From NCBI GenBank assembly GCA_002477905.1, contig DLLB01000083.1:1-54311 (forward strand): a DNA stretch of 54,311 bases, read 5' to 3'. Position 1 is the stretch's first letter. The number at the start of each line of letters is the position of its first letter. The notes under the pieces were generated by a model. The model saw only the letters and a program-made list of their open reading frames with translations. It was not told the origin of the DNA and did not search any database. This stretch comes from Clostridiales bacterium UBA7573. GTDB taxonomy: Bacteria > Bacillota > Clostridia > Oscillospirales > CAG-272. Made by a program: the position numbers and the translations under genes. Shown piece by piece: positions 41,788-51,542 of the stretch.

Positions 41788-43440
41788 TTACGGATTCCGT
41801 GCGGTCAGCGTCATGGGGTTGGTTTCATATAACAGCAGAATATATCCGTCTCCAATCGGTTCCTTGGTTTTGGCAGGATGCGCTTCGTACCAATTTGACC
41901 ATTTAAAACTCTCATACTCTGCCTCCGTGAGCAAAAGAAAGTACTGCGTAACCCCCGGCTGATCTTCATACCAACGATGCGCGGACTGATAATAATCCGT
42001 GGTCAGTCCTTGTTCTTTGGTTGCCAGCACCATGCGGACGCGCACCGTATCGTCGGAAAGCAAGGTGATTGCGTTGGCGTTCCAGAAGGTTGCGTAACCA
42101 TAGGTCAATCCCTTTTCCCGCAAAGTCTCCGTGATACGATACAGCGGATGATCGGCAGGATGGTTGGAAAGCCGCAGAACACGCACGGCACTTTGCGTGC
42201 AGAACAACATCAGCACCGCCAACACACAGCACAACGCTCTGCGACAGGGCAAACTGTGCGCGATCCGGCGAAGCAGCACGGCACAAGACAAAATCGACGC
42301 ACAAAGCAATGGCGTCAGCCGCCAGTTTGCGCTGGAAAGCATCCCGCATACCCATCCGAACAATACAAACACGCTCATTCCCGCGCAGGCAAGCAACAGC
42401 ATCTGCTCTTTTTGGGAAAAACGGCGGTAAAACCGCAAAGCCACAAACGGTAACAGCAGTAGCAATCCCGCGCCGGCAATCTGTATGATCGCCACAATCC
42501 CTTCCACAGACGCAATTTCCGTTGCGAAAGATACCTCAATACCGAGCAGGGTAAACCAGTTTCCAGGCAAGGCGCGCAGGTTGTTCATCCATTCCGTAGG
42601 GGCTGAAAAGCGACTGTACGCATTGGCATAGCCCGCACTCTGCGCTCCGATCAGCAAAGCACGGAATCCCAGTCCCACAAGGGAGCACAGCGCGATTCCG
42701 CCGCTGATCGCAAGGAAAAGCCATTGCTTCTGCCCGGAAAACAGCGGTTCTTTGCGTAAGAACCAATTTCCCAGCCATGCACACAAAAGCGGGAAAGCAC
42801 ACAATGCCAGCGCCTGAATTCCATTCAATGCACAAAGCGTTAAAAAAACACCCAAAATCGCACTGAAGATCCAAAATCGCGCGGTGCGGAGCGGTTGCGG
42901 TTGCGCAAGCTGTGCAAGGAGCTTCATAGAAAGCGAAAAAGCAGTCAAAAGCATCAGTACGCCGAGACTGTAATAAATGATATGTCCGAAAAAGATCTCC
43001 CGCAGTTTGCCGCTGCAAAGCAGAACCAATAACATCAGTCCAAGCGTGCGCGCACTCTGCTCCCACGAAAAGCCGACGCTGAAACAGCACCACACCAGCG
43101 CCGCACAGAAAAGAAGCGTGAACAGTAGCATCCCGCATGCCTGACTTTTCATAGAAAGTCCGAAAATCGGCAGAAAAATCCCCATCAACAGTTGTCCGCC
43201 AAACGGCAGGAAACACGCGTACTGAAAATCGGGATCGAGCCATCTTCCGCTTTCCCGCGTAGTTTGCGCCCACAAAATCGTATCGGTGCAATCGGCATGA
43301 AATTCCACCCGTGACGGTCCGAAAATATAATATCCTGCAAGCAAAATTCCGACCAGCGCCACCGTCGCGCTCAGGGTTTTCCGCAAAAAGCTCCACCACT
43401 CGCGCCGTTGGATCGCGGCATCGGTATTTTCATTTTGCAT
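41788..43440 (-). CDS. Polytopic membrane protein, GT-C-like (first in operon)
   Basis: A 550-residue protein with about eleven hydrophobic segments. The first outer loop has EFHADCTDTILWAQTTRESGRW, with acidic residues near the position of the catalytic Asp in GT-C enzymes. A C-terminal outer domain of about 110 residues (DHPLYRITETLREKGL..., YATFWNANAITLLSDD) faces outwards. I recognise no named family. The longer open frame to 43542 is rejected: the promoter at 43484-43512 lies inside it, while the ATG at 43440 follows a GGGG and fits. With the flavoprotein and second membrane gene it forms an operon, probably for cell-surface glycan assembly (inference). Confidence 0.6.
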   Translation of the reverse strand: MQNENTDAAIQRREWWSFLRKTLSATVALVGILLAGYYIFGPSRVEFHADCTDTILWAQTTRESGRWLDPDFQYACFLPFGGQLLMGIFLPIFGLSMKSQACGMLLFTLLFCAALVWCCFSVGFSWEQSARTLGLMLLVLLCSGKLREIFFGHIIYYSLGVLMLLTAFSLSMKLLAQLAQPQPLRTARFWIFSAILGVFLTLCALNGIQALALCAFPLLCAWLGNWFLRKEPLFSGQKQWLFLAISGGIALCSLVGLGFRALLIGAQSAGYANAYSRFSAPTEWMNNLRALPGNWFTLLGIEVSFATEIASVEGIVAIIQIAGAGLLLLLPFVALRFYRRFSQKEQMLLLACAGMSVFVLFGWVCGMLSSANWRLTPLLCASILSCAVLLRRIAHSLPCRRALCCVLAVLMLFCTQSAVRVLRLSNHPADHPLYRITETLREKGLTYGYATFWNANAITLLSDDTVRVRMVLATKEQGLTTDYYQSAHRWYEDQPGVTQYFLLLTEAEYESFKWSNWYEAHPAKTKEPIGDGYILLLYETNPMTLTARNP

Positions 43441-43483
43441 CGTGCGTTTTCCCCGCTTTCTTCTGATTTTTACAGATAAATTC

Positions 43484-43512
43484 AGTATATCATAAACTCC
43501 GCGCATTGTCAA
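43484..43512 (-). promoter_or_regulatory. Predicted sigma-A promoter of the flavoprotein/GT-C operon
   Basis: Minus strand TTGACA (43512-43507), 17 bases, TATACT (43489-43484) preceded by TGA. Confidence 0.88.
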
Positions 43513-43581
43513 GCGAAAAAAGGGGACAAGCGCTCTTTGCATCGCTTCGTTTCAAAAGAAATCTCCCAAATTCCGAATTTC

Positions 43582-43619
43582 AAAAACAACCTGCCGCCGT
43601 ATTTTCCGACGTCAGGTTG
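43582..43619 (-). terminator. Terminator of the EF-G-like gene
   Basis: CAACCTG / CAGGTTG outer stem (43587-43593 with 43613-43619) with weaker inner pairing, then a TTTTT run on the minus strand. 32 bases past the stop at 43651. Confidence 0.75.
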
Positions 43620-43650
43620 CCATTTTGTAAGATCCGATTCTCCGGTTCGG

Positions 43651-45744
43651 TCAAGTTCCGGTACGCGCGGCTTTTGCCTGCGCGATCAGTTTTTGCGCGA
43701 TGCCATCCGGCACTTCTTCATAACCGGTCACCGTATAGGCAAAACGTCCGCGCCCCTGCGTCATCGCACGCAGTCCCGTCACATAATCTCCCATCTCGGC
43801 AAGCGGGACAATGGCACTCACGGTCTGGCAACCGCTACGCGTTTCATCCGCTTCAATTCCGCTGACACGTCCGCGTCGATGCGGCAGATCGCCCAATACA
43901 TCCCCCACATACGCATCCGGCACGCTGACATTTAAGGAAACCACCGGCTCCAAAAGTACCGGATCCGCACGCAGTAAGCCCTCCCGATAAGCAAGCCGCG
44001 CCGCGAGCTTGAAGGAGATCTCATTGGAATCCACATCATGATAAGAACCGTCGTATAGATCCGCTGCAAGATGTACCATCGGATAGCCCGCCAATACGCC
44101 GCCTTCCGCCATGGCATCCAGAAGTCCTTTTTCCACCGCGGGGAAGAAATTTTTCGGCACGGCACCGCCGAACACGGATTCCGTAAAAGTCAGCCCCTCC
44201 GCTTCTCCCGGTGCAAAATGAATTTTAACATGCCCGTATTGCCCTGCCCCGCCGGATTGTTTCTTATGCTTTCCTTCCGCATCCACCTTCGAACGGATTG
44301 TCTCCCGATAGGCAATGCGCGGTTCGATGAGCTCTACCGCAGTGCCAAAGCGATTTTTCAGTTTAGCTGTCAGCACATCCAAATGGGTATCGCCCAAACC
44401 ATACAGCAAAAGTTGTTTGGTCTGCGCATCATTTTCAAAACGAATGGTGTAGTCTTCTTCCAAAAGCCGTGCAATGCCGGCAGAAATTTTATCTTCATCT
44501 CCACGCGACAAGGGTTTCACCGCACGACAGACATACGGCGTCGGATAAGCAATCGGCAGATAGCGCAACGCATCCGATCGTGTCGTCAAGGTATCATTGG
44601 TATTGGTGACGCTGAGTTTTGCGGTCATGCCGAGATCGCCGCAGGTGAGCTCCGCCACCGGAACCTGTTTCTTCCCACGCATCAGATACAGCTTTCCGAT
44701 TTTCTCCTCCGCGTCTTTGGTGGTATTGCGTAGCGTCATACCCTCGCGCACCGTACCGCTCATCACTTTGAAAAACGACATTTTCCCGACAAACGGATCG
44801 GCAACGGTTTTGAAGATAAACAACGAGGGATCCGCGCTTTCCTTTTCAATCGGAAGCTCTCCGATGGTGCCGTCCGGCAAAAGGATCCGCTCCGTTTTCC
44901 GCGCGGTCGGACGCGGGAATGAATCCGCGATCGTATCCATGAACGTCTTGATGCCCCACATTTTTGTCGCCGCCCCGCAGAATACCGGAATGATATCGCC
45001 ATGAATGATCCCCTCATGAATGGCTTCCACTGCTTCTTCGTGCGTGATTTCTTCTCCGGCAAAGAATTTTTCCATCAAGGCTTCTCCGGTTTGTGCAATC
45101 GACTCCAAAAGCAGATTGTGATATTCGTCGCAAACCTCGGTGAATACGCTGGGAATCTCACTTTGCAGATACGATCCCGTCGCAGAATCAAACGTATATA
45201 CCACCTGATCAATCAGATTGACAAACCCGATGACTTTATCCCCGTCAATAAGCGGAATCTGAATCGGGCAAACCGTCACGCCAAAGCGTTCGCGCAAAGC
45301 GCCAAAGGCGCGCCGGAACCGGCATTCCCCATCATCAAAACGGTTGATAAAAAAGGCTTTCGGAATGCCCGCCTTGGTCGCGGCATCCCACGCAATCTCC
45401 GTACCGACTTCTACCCCTGCTTTGCCATCCACCACAATGACCGCGGCGTCTGCAACCCGCACACACTGCGATAGCTCTCCTTCAAAATCCAGATACCCCG
45501 GTACATCCAGAATATGAAAACGGATCTCCCGCCAAGTCAAAGAGGCAAGGGACGCTGACAGAGAAAATCCGCGCCGGATCTCCTCCCCGTCATAATCGCA
45601 AACCGTGTTTCCCTCAGAAACCTTTCCCAAACGGTCGGTTTCGTTTGCGATGTAAAGCATTGCTTCGGCAAGCGACGTTTTTCCGCCGCCGCTATGCCCG
45701 AGTAAGCACAAACTGCGGATATTCTTGGTTGACACTTTTTCCAT
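43651..45744 (-). CDS. Elongation factor G-like GTPase (EF-G2 type)
   Basis: A 697-residue translational GTPase with the EF-G domain order: G domain (1-270), domain II (about 290-370), III, IV (about 460-590) and V. The P-loop reads GHSGGGKTS instead of the GHVDAGKTT of canonical EF-G, G3 is DVPG, and G4 is NRFD. These features match the EF-G-2 subgroup (as in Thermus thermophilus EF-G-2) rather than the main translocase, which should be encoded elsewhere. Its exact role is unsettled. The ATG at 45744 has GGAGA upstream. It is monocistronic with a promoter at 45801-45829. Confidence 0.92.
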   Translation of the reverse strand: MEKVSTKNIRSLCLLGHSGGGKTSLAEAMLYIANETDRLGKVSEGNTVCDYDGEEIRRGFSLSASLASLTWREIRFHILDVPGYLDFEGELSQCVRVADAAVIVVDGKAGVEVGTEIAWDAATKAGIPKAFFINRFDDGECRFRRAFGALRERFGVTVCPIQIPLIDGDKVIGFVNLIDQVVYTFDSATGSYLQSEIPSVFTEVCDEYHNLLLESIAQTGEALMEKFFAGEEITHEEAVEAIHEGIIHGDIIPVFCGAATKMWGIKTFMDTIADSFPRPTARKTERILLPDGTIGELPIEKESADPSLFIFKTVADPFVGKMSFFKVMSGTVREGMTLRNTTKDAEEKIGKLYLMRGKKQVPVAELTCGDLGMTAKLSVTNTNDTLTTRSDALRYLPIAYPTPYVCRAVKPLSRGDEDKISAGIARLLEEDYTIRFENDAQTKQLLLYGLGDTHLDVLTAKLKNRFGTAVELIEPRIAYRETIRSKVDAEGKHKKQSGGAGQYGHVKIHFAPGEAEGLTFTESVFGGAVPKNFFPAVEKGLLDAMAEGGVLAGYPMVHLAADLYDGSYHDVDSNEISFKLAARLAYREGLLRADPVLLEPVVSLNVSVPDAYVGDVLGDLPHRRGRVSGIEADETRSGCQTVSAIVPLAEMGDYVTGLRAMTQGRGRFAYTVTGYEEVPDGIAQKLIAQAKAARTGT

Positions 45745-45800
45745 GATGGGTTCTCCTTTTCCATTTTGTATTCAAGCTATGAACGCATAACTCTATTTTT

Positions 45801-45829
45801 ATTATAGCGGATTCCCATGGAAAATGCAA
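45801..45829 (-). promoter_or_regulatory. Predicted sigma-A promoter of the EF-G-like gene
   Basis: Minus strand TTGCAT (45829-45824), 17 bases, TATAAT (45806-45801). Confidence 0.8.
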
Positions 45830-45908
45830 GCAAATTTCTGATGTTTTTGTACATCACATGTAAAATTATTTGAAGTTTGATTGGTTATTTTGCACAATAT
45901 ATGGCTAT

Positions 45909-45944
45909 AAAAAAGCATCCGCAAATCTTTCGATCTGCGGATGC
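45909..45944 (-). terminator. Terminator of the large secreted protein gene
   Basis: GCATCCGCA / TGCGGATGC stem (45915-45923 with 45936-45944) with extra inner ATC/GAT pairing, followed on the minus strand by TTTTTTATAG. Confidence 0.88.
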
Positions 45945-45992
45945 CATTGCTTTGGAGGTCGTGCATGGAGAGGGACACGACCTCCCGGGGAA

Positions 45993-48900
45993 TCAGAATT
46001 CAAAATCCGGATAAAGTTTCTTCAGTGCTTCTTTCACTTCCGCGGTCTGTGCTTCGTAGCAAGCAAGCGCTACATCTTTGCAGCTTCTGACCATTGCGTC
46101 GGAATAGAGATAGGTGTACTCCGTTGCGCCGGCTTCGCGATATGCACAATATGCCACTGCCGTGTAAGAAATGTCATAGCCGTTTACTTCCTGAATGTCG
46201 CCATCTACGAGCATCATCGTGGAAGTCGGAATGTTGATCACCGCACCGGTGAAGCACAGCGTGTCATCATCCTGGTTGTAGATCTTATCTGCAACGATAT
46301 TGAACGCGTCTTTATTCGCGATGGTCAACTTCTCATTGTCGCCAAGGAAGGAAGTCGGAACGATCAGAATACCAAAGATAAAGTCGCCGTCTTCCGCATA
46401 AGTATAGTTGCTTCCTTTGCGGACAAAATTCTGATACAACAAGGATTTGCTGAGCTGTGCTTTGAAACGCAAGCCCTGGCTACCCGTATAACGGATGGAA
46501 GCACCGATCAGTTCCAGCTCCGTTCCTGCGGTGATGTCCTTGAATGCTTCTGCGTCTTTCTGTGCGATCTTCGCCAGTGCAAGAACCGGATATTTGCCTG
46601 CCGCAACTGTCCAGGTGTTCTCAAAGTCGAAGCCATCCAGCGTATACTCTGCCACAAAGCCGCGCAACTGATCTTTGGTTACAACCTTCGCGCCGGTAGG
46701 AAGTCCAGCTGTCATCGGAACAGCAACGCCGTCCTTCAGATAAGTGGAGCCTTCTGCGACTACATATACGTTCGTTGCCGTGATATTCCCCACACCGTTG
46801 CCGGCAACCAAACCAATCGCGCCGCTCTTACCTGCTGTGATCGTCATCATAGACAGGCAGTTTTCCATGACATTTTTTCCGCCGCAACCGGAGATGAACG
46901 CGCCTGCGTGTCCGCCATAGTTTTCATGCAGTTTGATCGAGCCTTCCAACATCACATTTTTGATGGTGACGCCGTTCGACCAACCTACCACGCCGCCGGT
47001 CGGCTTTCCGCCACTTCCTGCAACCGTTCTTTCAATATCAGCCTTGATATAGATGTTTTCAATCAATGTGCCGCCCGGCATGCAGGTAATCACACCTACC
47101 CAGTCGGAAGCGCCCTTGGAAACGATCTTCGCATTGATCAAGCCGAAGTTTTTGATGACGGCTGTGCCTGTTGCGGATGCAAACAATCCGAGCATGGCAT
47201 CGCCCTTACCGTCGCTTTCCATGTACAGATTGTACAGGTTGTGTCCCGCGCCATCGAAAGTACCGGCAAACTGTGCGCCGTTCGGATAGGATTTCGCGGT
47301 CGGATTGTCATTCGGGTTCAGATAAATATCATTTGCAAGTTTGATATATTTGCCGCTGAAAGTATTGCCTGCTGCGCTGTCTTTCAAGAACTTTTCAAAC
47401 TGCATTGCCGTGGAGATGAGGTACGGATTTTCCGCAGTACCTGCACCGGTATAAGAAGTAAGCGCATTATAGAAGCTGTCCTTCAATACGGTCGGAACCA
47501 CATAACCCTCTACCGCAACAAATGCATTGGTATCCAACAGACTCTTCTGCATATCCGCAAGAGAAACATCCGAGGTCTTGTATTCCGTTCCGGTAGAAGT
47601 ATGCAATCTGCCGGCGCCGTTCTTGATGGTATAGGAATTGGTAAACAAATTCTTGTTGTTGTGCGTCCACTCAAATGCATTAATCCGGTTAGAGATCACA
47701 TAAGAGTTTTCCACAGAAGAATTTCCGCCTACACCGGCAAAGAACGCGCAGTCCGCCATACCGCCCCATGTCTTAGAATCGCCGCCTTTTTCCAACAAGC
47801 CGACAAAGAACGAATTCTTGATCTTCACATTGCCACCCGTATAGCCACCGAATGCGCCGCAACGGAATTCTTCATTTCTCGGTGTACCATCGGCATTTTT
47901 CGTTGCGTTGATCTGTGTGAGTTTGGTATTGAACATCCCCACATTCTCAATGGTCGCAGCACCGCCTGCGCACAGTGCGCCGGCATATGCCTTCCGGTCA
48001 TTTCCTGTTTTATCTTCCGAAATATTCCGTGTGACGGTAATTTCATAATCATAAATCAAGAAATTCTTAAGCGTAGCATTTGCCAACAGACCAAAGAAGC
48101 CATACTTATCATTATCGCCACTTGTAATAGTGCCGGAAATCCGCAAGCCTTTAATCACGTGTCCCTGACCGTCAAACGTACCGGCAAACGGTTTTAACTG
48201 ATTCACACCGATCGGTTTGAAGTTTTCCACGCCGCTCATATCAATGTCCGCGGTCAGTTTTACTGTTTTTCCGCTGTAATCATTGCCGCCATTGACTGCC
48301 TCGGAGAATTTCACAAGATCCGCCGCAGTGGCGATCTCCAACAGTTCCTCCACCGGCGTTGCGGATATGCCGAAGAACAACTCTTTGATCTCCGCTTCCG
48401 TGTGTTTTGCGGTGAAAATTTTCTGAATCGGCAATGTATCTGCATAGACCGTCCAAATGTCCTCGGAACCAAACAATGCCGGCATATTGGTCTTTGCGGC
48501 TTCGCCTTTCATTTTATCCACAGTCACCGTTGCGTTCGGATAAGCGCCTGCTTTCGTTCCGCTGATACTACCGATATTCGGCGCATAAACGCCTCCCCAA
48601 GTGCTGGCACCGGCAACCCATCCGGTCAAGGCGTTGGTACCGGTCGCATAGCCGCGGGTAACTGTCACACCGCCTGCGCCGCTGATAAAGGAAGCCATGC
48701 CGCAAGTACCGTTCGCCGCGACATCGGTAATGCTACCGCCGTTTACATAGCTGAGCACCAGTCCGCCGTCGCTTTGGGCACCGGATCTCGTTACAGTACC
48801 TTTGACATAAATTTTGCTGAAGTGTCCATCTGCGCCGGCAAGTGCCGCGATATTGGTATACTTCACGTTTCCGTTCGGATCGGTGTAGCCGATCGTAGTG

Positions 48901-49838
48901 TCTGCGGTTGCCTTTGTCCATGCATTCAAGGTTGCGTTACCGCTGTTTGCATTTTTCATAGCAAAATATTCGGTTCCGTCGCCGATCTTGCCGCCGTCTG
49001 CACCTTTAATCTGTTTTAAGTACATTTTGCCGACGGCATAGGTCGTGCCGCCAAGGGAAACTTCCGATGCAAACGGATCGCATCCGTCCGCTTTTGCACT
49101 ATACTTGCCGGTAAATTTGGTGCTTAAATCCGGATCAAGCGAAGTGCCCGAAGTCTTTGCAATCCGGATGCCGCCATCGGCGTCTTTGGAGCCGACATTC
49201 ACATTGACATAGCAATCCACCAATGCGACATTGGAAATGGAAGTTTTATCCGAGGTTGCGCCAAACAGACCTGCGCAGTAGATCAAAAACGATTCCCGAT
49301 GCACGCCATAATATGCGTTTACAATTTCTTTGCCGTCTGCGGTTTTTTCTCCGGTCTTGACGTAGTATGCAAAATCGCCGCTGCCGTCCACCATTTTTTG
49401 CGCTTCTGCTTCCAAAAGCGTCGGTTTCAGTGCTTCGTTGATGCACAAGCCATATACTGCATAACCGTCGCCATTGAATTTGCCTTCAAACTTCACACCG
49501 CTGTGCAAGCCGATCGGCGACCAATCTTTCGGGCTGTTCGTTTGCCAGTCGGCTTTGGTGATATCGTTGAGCCAAATATCCGCGGTGAGCTTGAGATATT
49601 GACCTTGATAACTGGTTCCGTTGTTGACGGAATTTGCAAGATACGCGAGCTGTTCTGCATTCGCGATCTGATACGGATCTGCCTCCGTACCCGAACCGCC
49701 CGCAAATGCGGTTGCCGCCGTGCCGTCCCAGATGTCAGGCGTCGTTTCGGCAAGCGCCGGCAAAGCGATGATCGGGCAAACTGCCAACACCATCAGGATC
49801 GCCAGGAGCGCGGAAAAAATACGATGTGTTTTTTTCAT
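45993..49838 (-). CDS. Large secreted surface protein with GLUG-like beta-helix modules
   Basis: A 1281-residue protein with a clear signal peptide (KK, then a hydrophobic core, cleavage likely after ALPALA, residue 30). At least three similar modules begin near residues 45, 500 and 800 with a GSGTxxDPYxIxxAxQL..L...VNxGxxYxGxYxKLTADI-type pattern, followed by FxGxFDGxGHxIxGL and GLFG/GFFG + xxxIKNxxxxxxxI repeats of the GLUG or parallel beta-helix kind. The last 140 residues form a separate domain (SIRYTGSQGLRFKAQLSK; DGDFIFGILIVPTSFLG) that I have seen only at the end of secreted clostridial proteins. No LPxTG, dockerin or S-layer motif is seen, so surface attachment is unclear. GGAGGG precedes the ATG. 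Monocistronic. An adhesin or glycan-binding role is inference. Confidence 0.85.
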   Translation of the reverse strand: MKKTHRIFSALLAILMVLAVCPIIALPALAETTPDIWDGTAATAFAGGSGTEADPYQIANAEQLAYLANSVNNGTSYQGQYLKLTADIWLNDITKADWQTNSPKDWSPIGLHSGVKFEGKFNGDGYAVYGLCINEALKPTLLEAEAQKMVDGSGDFAYYVKTGEKTADGKEIVNAYYGVHRESFLIYCAGLFGATSDKTSISNVALVDCYVNVNVGSKDADGGIRIAKTSGTSLDPDLSTKFTGKYSAKADGCDPFASEVSLGGTTYAVGKMYLKQIKGADGGKIGDGTEYFAMKNANSGNATLNAWTKATADTTIGYTDPNGNVKYTNIAALAGADGHFSKIYVKGTVTRSGAQSDGGLVLSYVNGGSITDVAANGTCGMASFISGAGGVTVTRGYATGTNALTGWVAGASTWGGVYAPNIGSISGTKAGAYPNATVTVDKMKGEAAKTNMPALFGSEDIWTVYADTLPIQKIFTAKHTEAEIKELFFGISATPVEELLEIATAADLVKFSEAVNGGNDYSGKTVKLTADIDMSGVENFKPIGVNQLKPFAGTFDGQGHVIKGLRISGTITSGDNDKYGFFGLLANATLKNFLIYDYEITVTRNISEDKTGNDRKAYAGALCAGGAATIENVGMFNTKLTQINATKNADGTPRNEEFRCGAFGGYTGGNVKIKNSFFVGLLEKGGDSKTWGGMADCAFFAGVGGNSSVENSYVISNRINAFEWTHNNKNLFTNSYTIKNGAGRLHTSTGTEYKTSDVSLADMQKSLLDTNAFVAVEGYVVPTVLKDSFYNALTSYTGAGTAENPYLISTAMQFEKFLKDSAAGNTFSGKYIKLANDIYLNPNDNPTAKSYPNGAQFAGTFDGAGHNLYNLYMESDGKGDAMLGLFASATGTAVIKNFGLINAKIVSKGASDWVGVITCMPGGTLIENIYIKADIERTVAGSGGKPTGGVVGWSNGVTIKNVMLEGSIKLHENYGGHAGAFISGCGGKNVMENCLSMMTITAGKSGAIGLVAGNGVGNITATNVYVVAEGSTYLKDGVAVPMTAGLPTGAKVVTKDQLRGFVAEYTLDGFDFENTWTVAAGKYPVLALAKIAQKDAEAFKDITAGTELELIGASIRYTGSQGLRFKAQLSKSLLYQNFVRKGSNYTYAEDGDFIFGILIVPTSFLGDNEKLTIANKDAFNIVADKIYNQDDDTLCFTGAVINIPTSTMMLVDGDIQEVNGYDISYTAVAYCAYREAGATEYTYLYSDAMVRSCKDVALACYEAQTAEVKEALKKLYPDFEF

Positions 49839-49895
49839 AGGTTTCCCTCCATTTTGAATTAACTGCGGCAGAGCGCCGCCAGTTCCTTTGCTCTA

Positions 49896-49924
49896 ATTGT
49901 AAACTTTTTTTGTGGATTTGTCAA
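49896..49924 (-). promoter_or_regulatory. Predicted sigma-A promoter of the large secreted protein gene
   Basis: Minus strand TTGACA (49924-49919), 17 bases, TACAAT (49901-49896). A GCGGCagagcGCCGC stem (49865-49879) lies in the leader. Confidence 0.85.
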
Positions 49925-50010
49925 GTAGTCTTTGCTTGGTTTTATGCGTATTTATCGCTTTTCAGCAGTTTTCACAAATCTGATTGTGTATTTTTAACAG
50001 ATAGAACAAA

Positions 50011-50052
50011 GAAAGCGGCTCCGTGCAGGAGCATCCCCGCCGTTTCCGCTTC
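50011..50052 (-). terminator. Possible terminator of the zinc-ribbon protein gene
   Basis: AAGCGG pairs with CCGCTT around an inner GCTCC-GTGCA-GGAGC hairpin; the T-rich tail on the minus strand is modest (CTTTGTTC). Confidence 0.4.
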
Positions 50053-50073
50053 ATTTTTCTTTTGCTCTACGGT

Positions 50074-50739
50074 TCACCCTTGTGCCTGCGTATCCCGCAG
50101 GTCCAAAGCGTCCGTAGATAAAAACACCTGCGCGGTGAGGTCATTGGTCACCGGCAGCATCCGCGTCGCGCCGCATTTGCGGCAGTAGATCAGCACGCTG
50201 TCCACCATAAATTCCACCGCATAATCTCCGTCATGCGCAGGGCAATTACAGTACACTTTCTTTTCATCCGCAAGGTCGCGCACCGTAAACCGCACCAGAT
50301 CTTCGATCTGTGCGTCGCGCGCGTCCGGTTCTTCACGGTACTGCGCGGCAAACGCGGAAAAGTCCGGGATCTGATGCTCCTCCATGATTTTCAAAAGCTG
50401 CTCGTCCGCCTGTTTTGCCGCCGCGATCACCGCTTCTTTCTGCCCGACAAATCCGATGGGCAGATCGGCGTATTTACAAGGGAATGCGTACAATGTTCTG
50501 CCGAGAATCATGGACAGGGGGAGCGTATAAATATGGGGCTTGGGACAAAGATAGCAAGGGAGAGAAAAGCGGATTTTGTCCCCGTTTTCCCGTTCCATGG
50601 TCAGTTCGCTTTGTCCGCAGTCACATTTGAGTTTCATCAGATCGCCGGACAGTGCAAATACGCCGACCAGGCTTAAGATATGTTTGCCGCAATGCGGGCA
50701 ACGGTATGCCACAGTGATGTCTTTCAGATTCGGTATCAT
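50074..50739 (-). CDS. Unrecognised protein with several cysteine pairs (zinc-ribbon-like)
   Basis: A 221-residue soluble protein I do not recognise. Cysteine motifs run along it: YRCPHCGKH (about 12-20), LKCDCGQSE (about 39-47), CYLCPKPH (about 63-70), CNCPAH and CRKCGATRML near the C-terminus. At least two look like zinc ribbons. A helical middle part (about 90-150) is rich in Ala and Gln. The ATG at 50739 has AAAGGA upstream; the open frame to 50949 overlaps the next gene and is rejected. It lies 62 bases after the anchored protein at 50802 in the same direction, so the two may be one operon. A DNA- or RNA-related, or chaperone-like, role would be guesswork. Confidence 0.7.
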   Translation of the reverse strand: MIPNLKDITVAYRCPHCGKHILSLVGVFALSGDLMKLKCDCGQSELTMERENGDKIRFSLPCYLCPKPHIYTLPLSMILGRTLYAFPCKYADLPIGFVGQKEAVIAAAKQADEQLLKIMEEHQIPDFSAFAAQYREEPDARDAQIEDLVRFTVRDLADEKKVYCNCPAHDGDYAVEFMVDSVLIYCRKCGATRMLPVTNDLTAQVFLSTDALDLRDTQAQG

Positions 50740-50801
50740 AAACAGTTCCTTTCGGTGAGAAATTCCGGTGAAAAATTCGGGCGTAGAATCAGAAATCAAG
50801 C

Positions 50802-51497
50802 TTACGCCTGCTCCTTGTGGGAGATCAGTCCCGCGGTCGGCGCAGCCGGCACGTCCAGTTTGACGGATTGCGCAGGGCGCGCGGTGCTGAATACTTCCAT
50901 GGTGAACAGGGGCTCCGCTTGTGACGGCGCGCTCTTGCAGAAAATACACAGCGTCAGCTCCGTCACCGTGTCAAACGGTACCTCCCCAAACAACAGCCGC
51001 TGAAAGCGGTTGACATTGCGGGAGTCCATCACAGAATCATATTGTCTGTACAGATTGCCCGCCTGATCGCGCAGGGCAAACATAAACAGTTCCGCATGGT
51101 TATCCGGTTCGGCAACACCGTATTCTGCCGCGATGGAGCGGGTGATACTGCGGTTATAACGCACGGTGAGCTGAAACTGCTTTGCCGCAGGCAGATAGTT
51201 GACATAGCCGCAGAAAAACGCAAAGCGATTGCCGGCTTTGGTGGTGATCTCGTCCAGATCCTCCGGGATCTTCTGCGTATAAGCGCAGAAAGTAGATTTG
51301 TCGGTACAAGCCGCATAGGCGTCCAGCGTGGTTTGATTATACAGAAATGCTTTGGTCGTCCGCGTTGCGCCATCCGTGCACATCCGGAAAAACAGGATCA
51401 GATACACGCCGACGACAAGCAAAATCGCGATGATCCGCAATACACGACGCACTTTGCCGGGACGTTCTTCTTCCTCCGGGTAATAATCTTCAGCCAT
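50802..51497 (-). CDS. Unrecognised single-span membrane protein
   Basis: A 231-residue protein: an acidic N-terminus (AEDYYPEEEERPGK), one membrane segment (VLRIIAILLVVGVYLILFF, about 20-38), then an outer domain of about 190 residues with a beta-rich look (FFCGYVNYLPAAKQFQLTVRYNRS; FDTVTELTLCIFCKS). I recognise no family. The ATG at 51497 has GGAGG upstream, and the promoter at 51543-51571 lies inside the longer open frame. It heads a probable two-gene operon with the zinc-ribbon-like protein at 50074. Confidence 0.7.
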   Translation of the reverse strand: MAEDYYPEEEERPGKVRRVLRIIAILLVVGVYLILFFRMCTDGATRTTKAFLYNQTTLDAYAACTDKSTFCAYTQKIPEDLDEITTKAGNRFAFFCGYVNYLPAAKQFQLTVRYNRSITRSIAAEYGVAEPDNHAELFMFALRDQAGNLYRQYDSVMDSRNVNRFQRLLFGEVPFDTVTELTLCIFCKSAPSQAEPLFTMEVFSTARPAQSVKLDVPAAPTAGLISHKEQA

Positions 51498-51542
51498 GGC
51501 GATTCCTCCGTTCTGGATGCCGCAAAGCGGCAGGATAGATAC

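Noticed and set aside
45870..48197. A 775-codon open frame on the plus strand.
   Set aside because: It is antisense to the secreted repeat protein, begins in the terminator region, has no ribosome binding site and encodes a Cys/Ile/Arg-rich sequence without domains. The long frame is a side effect of codon bias in the opposite gene.
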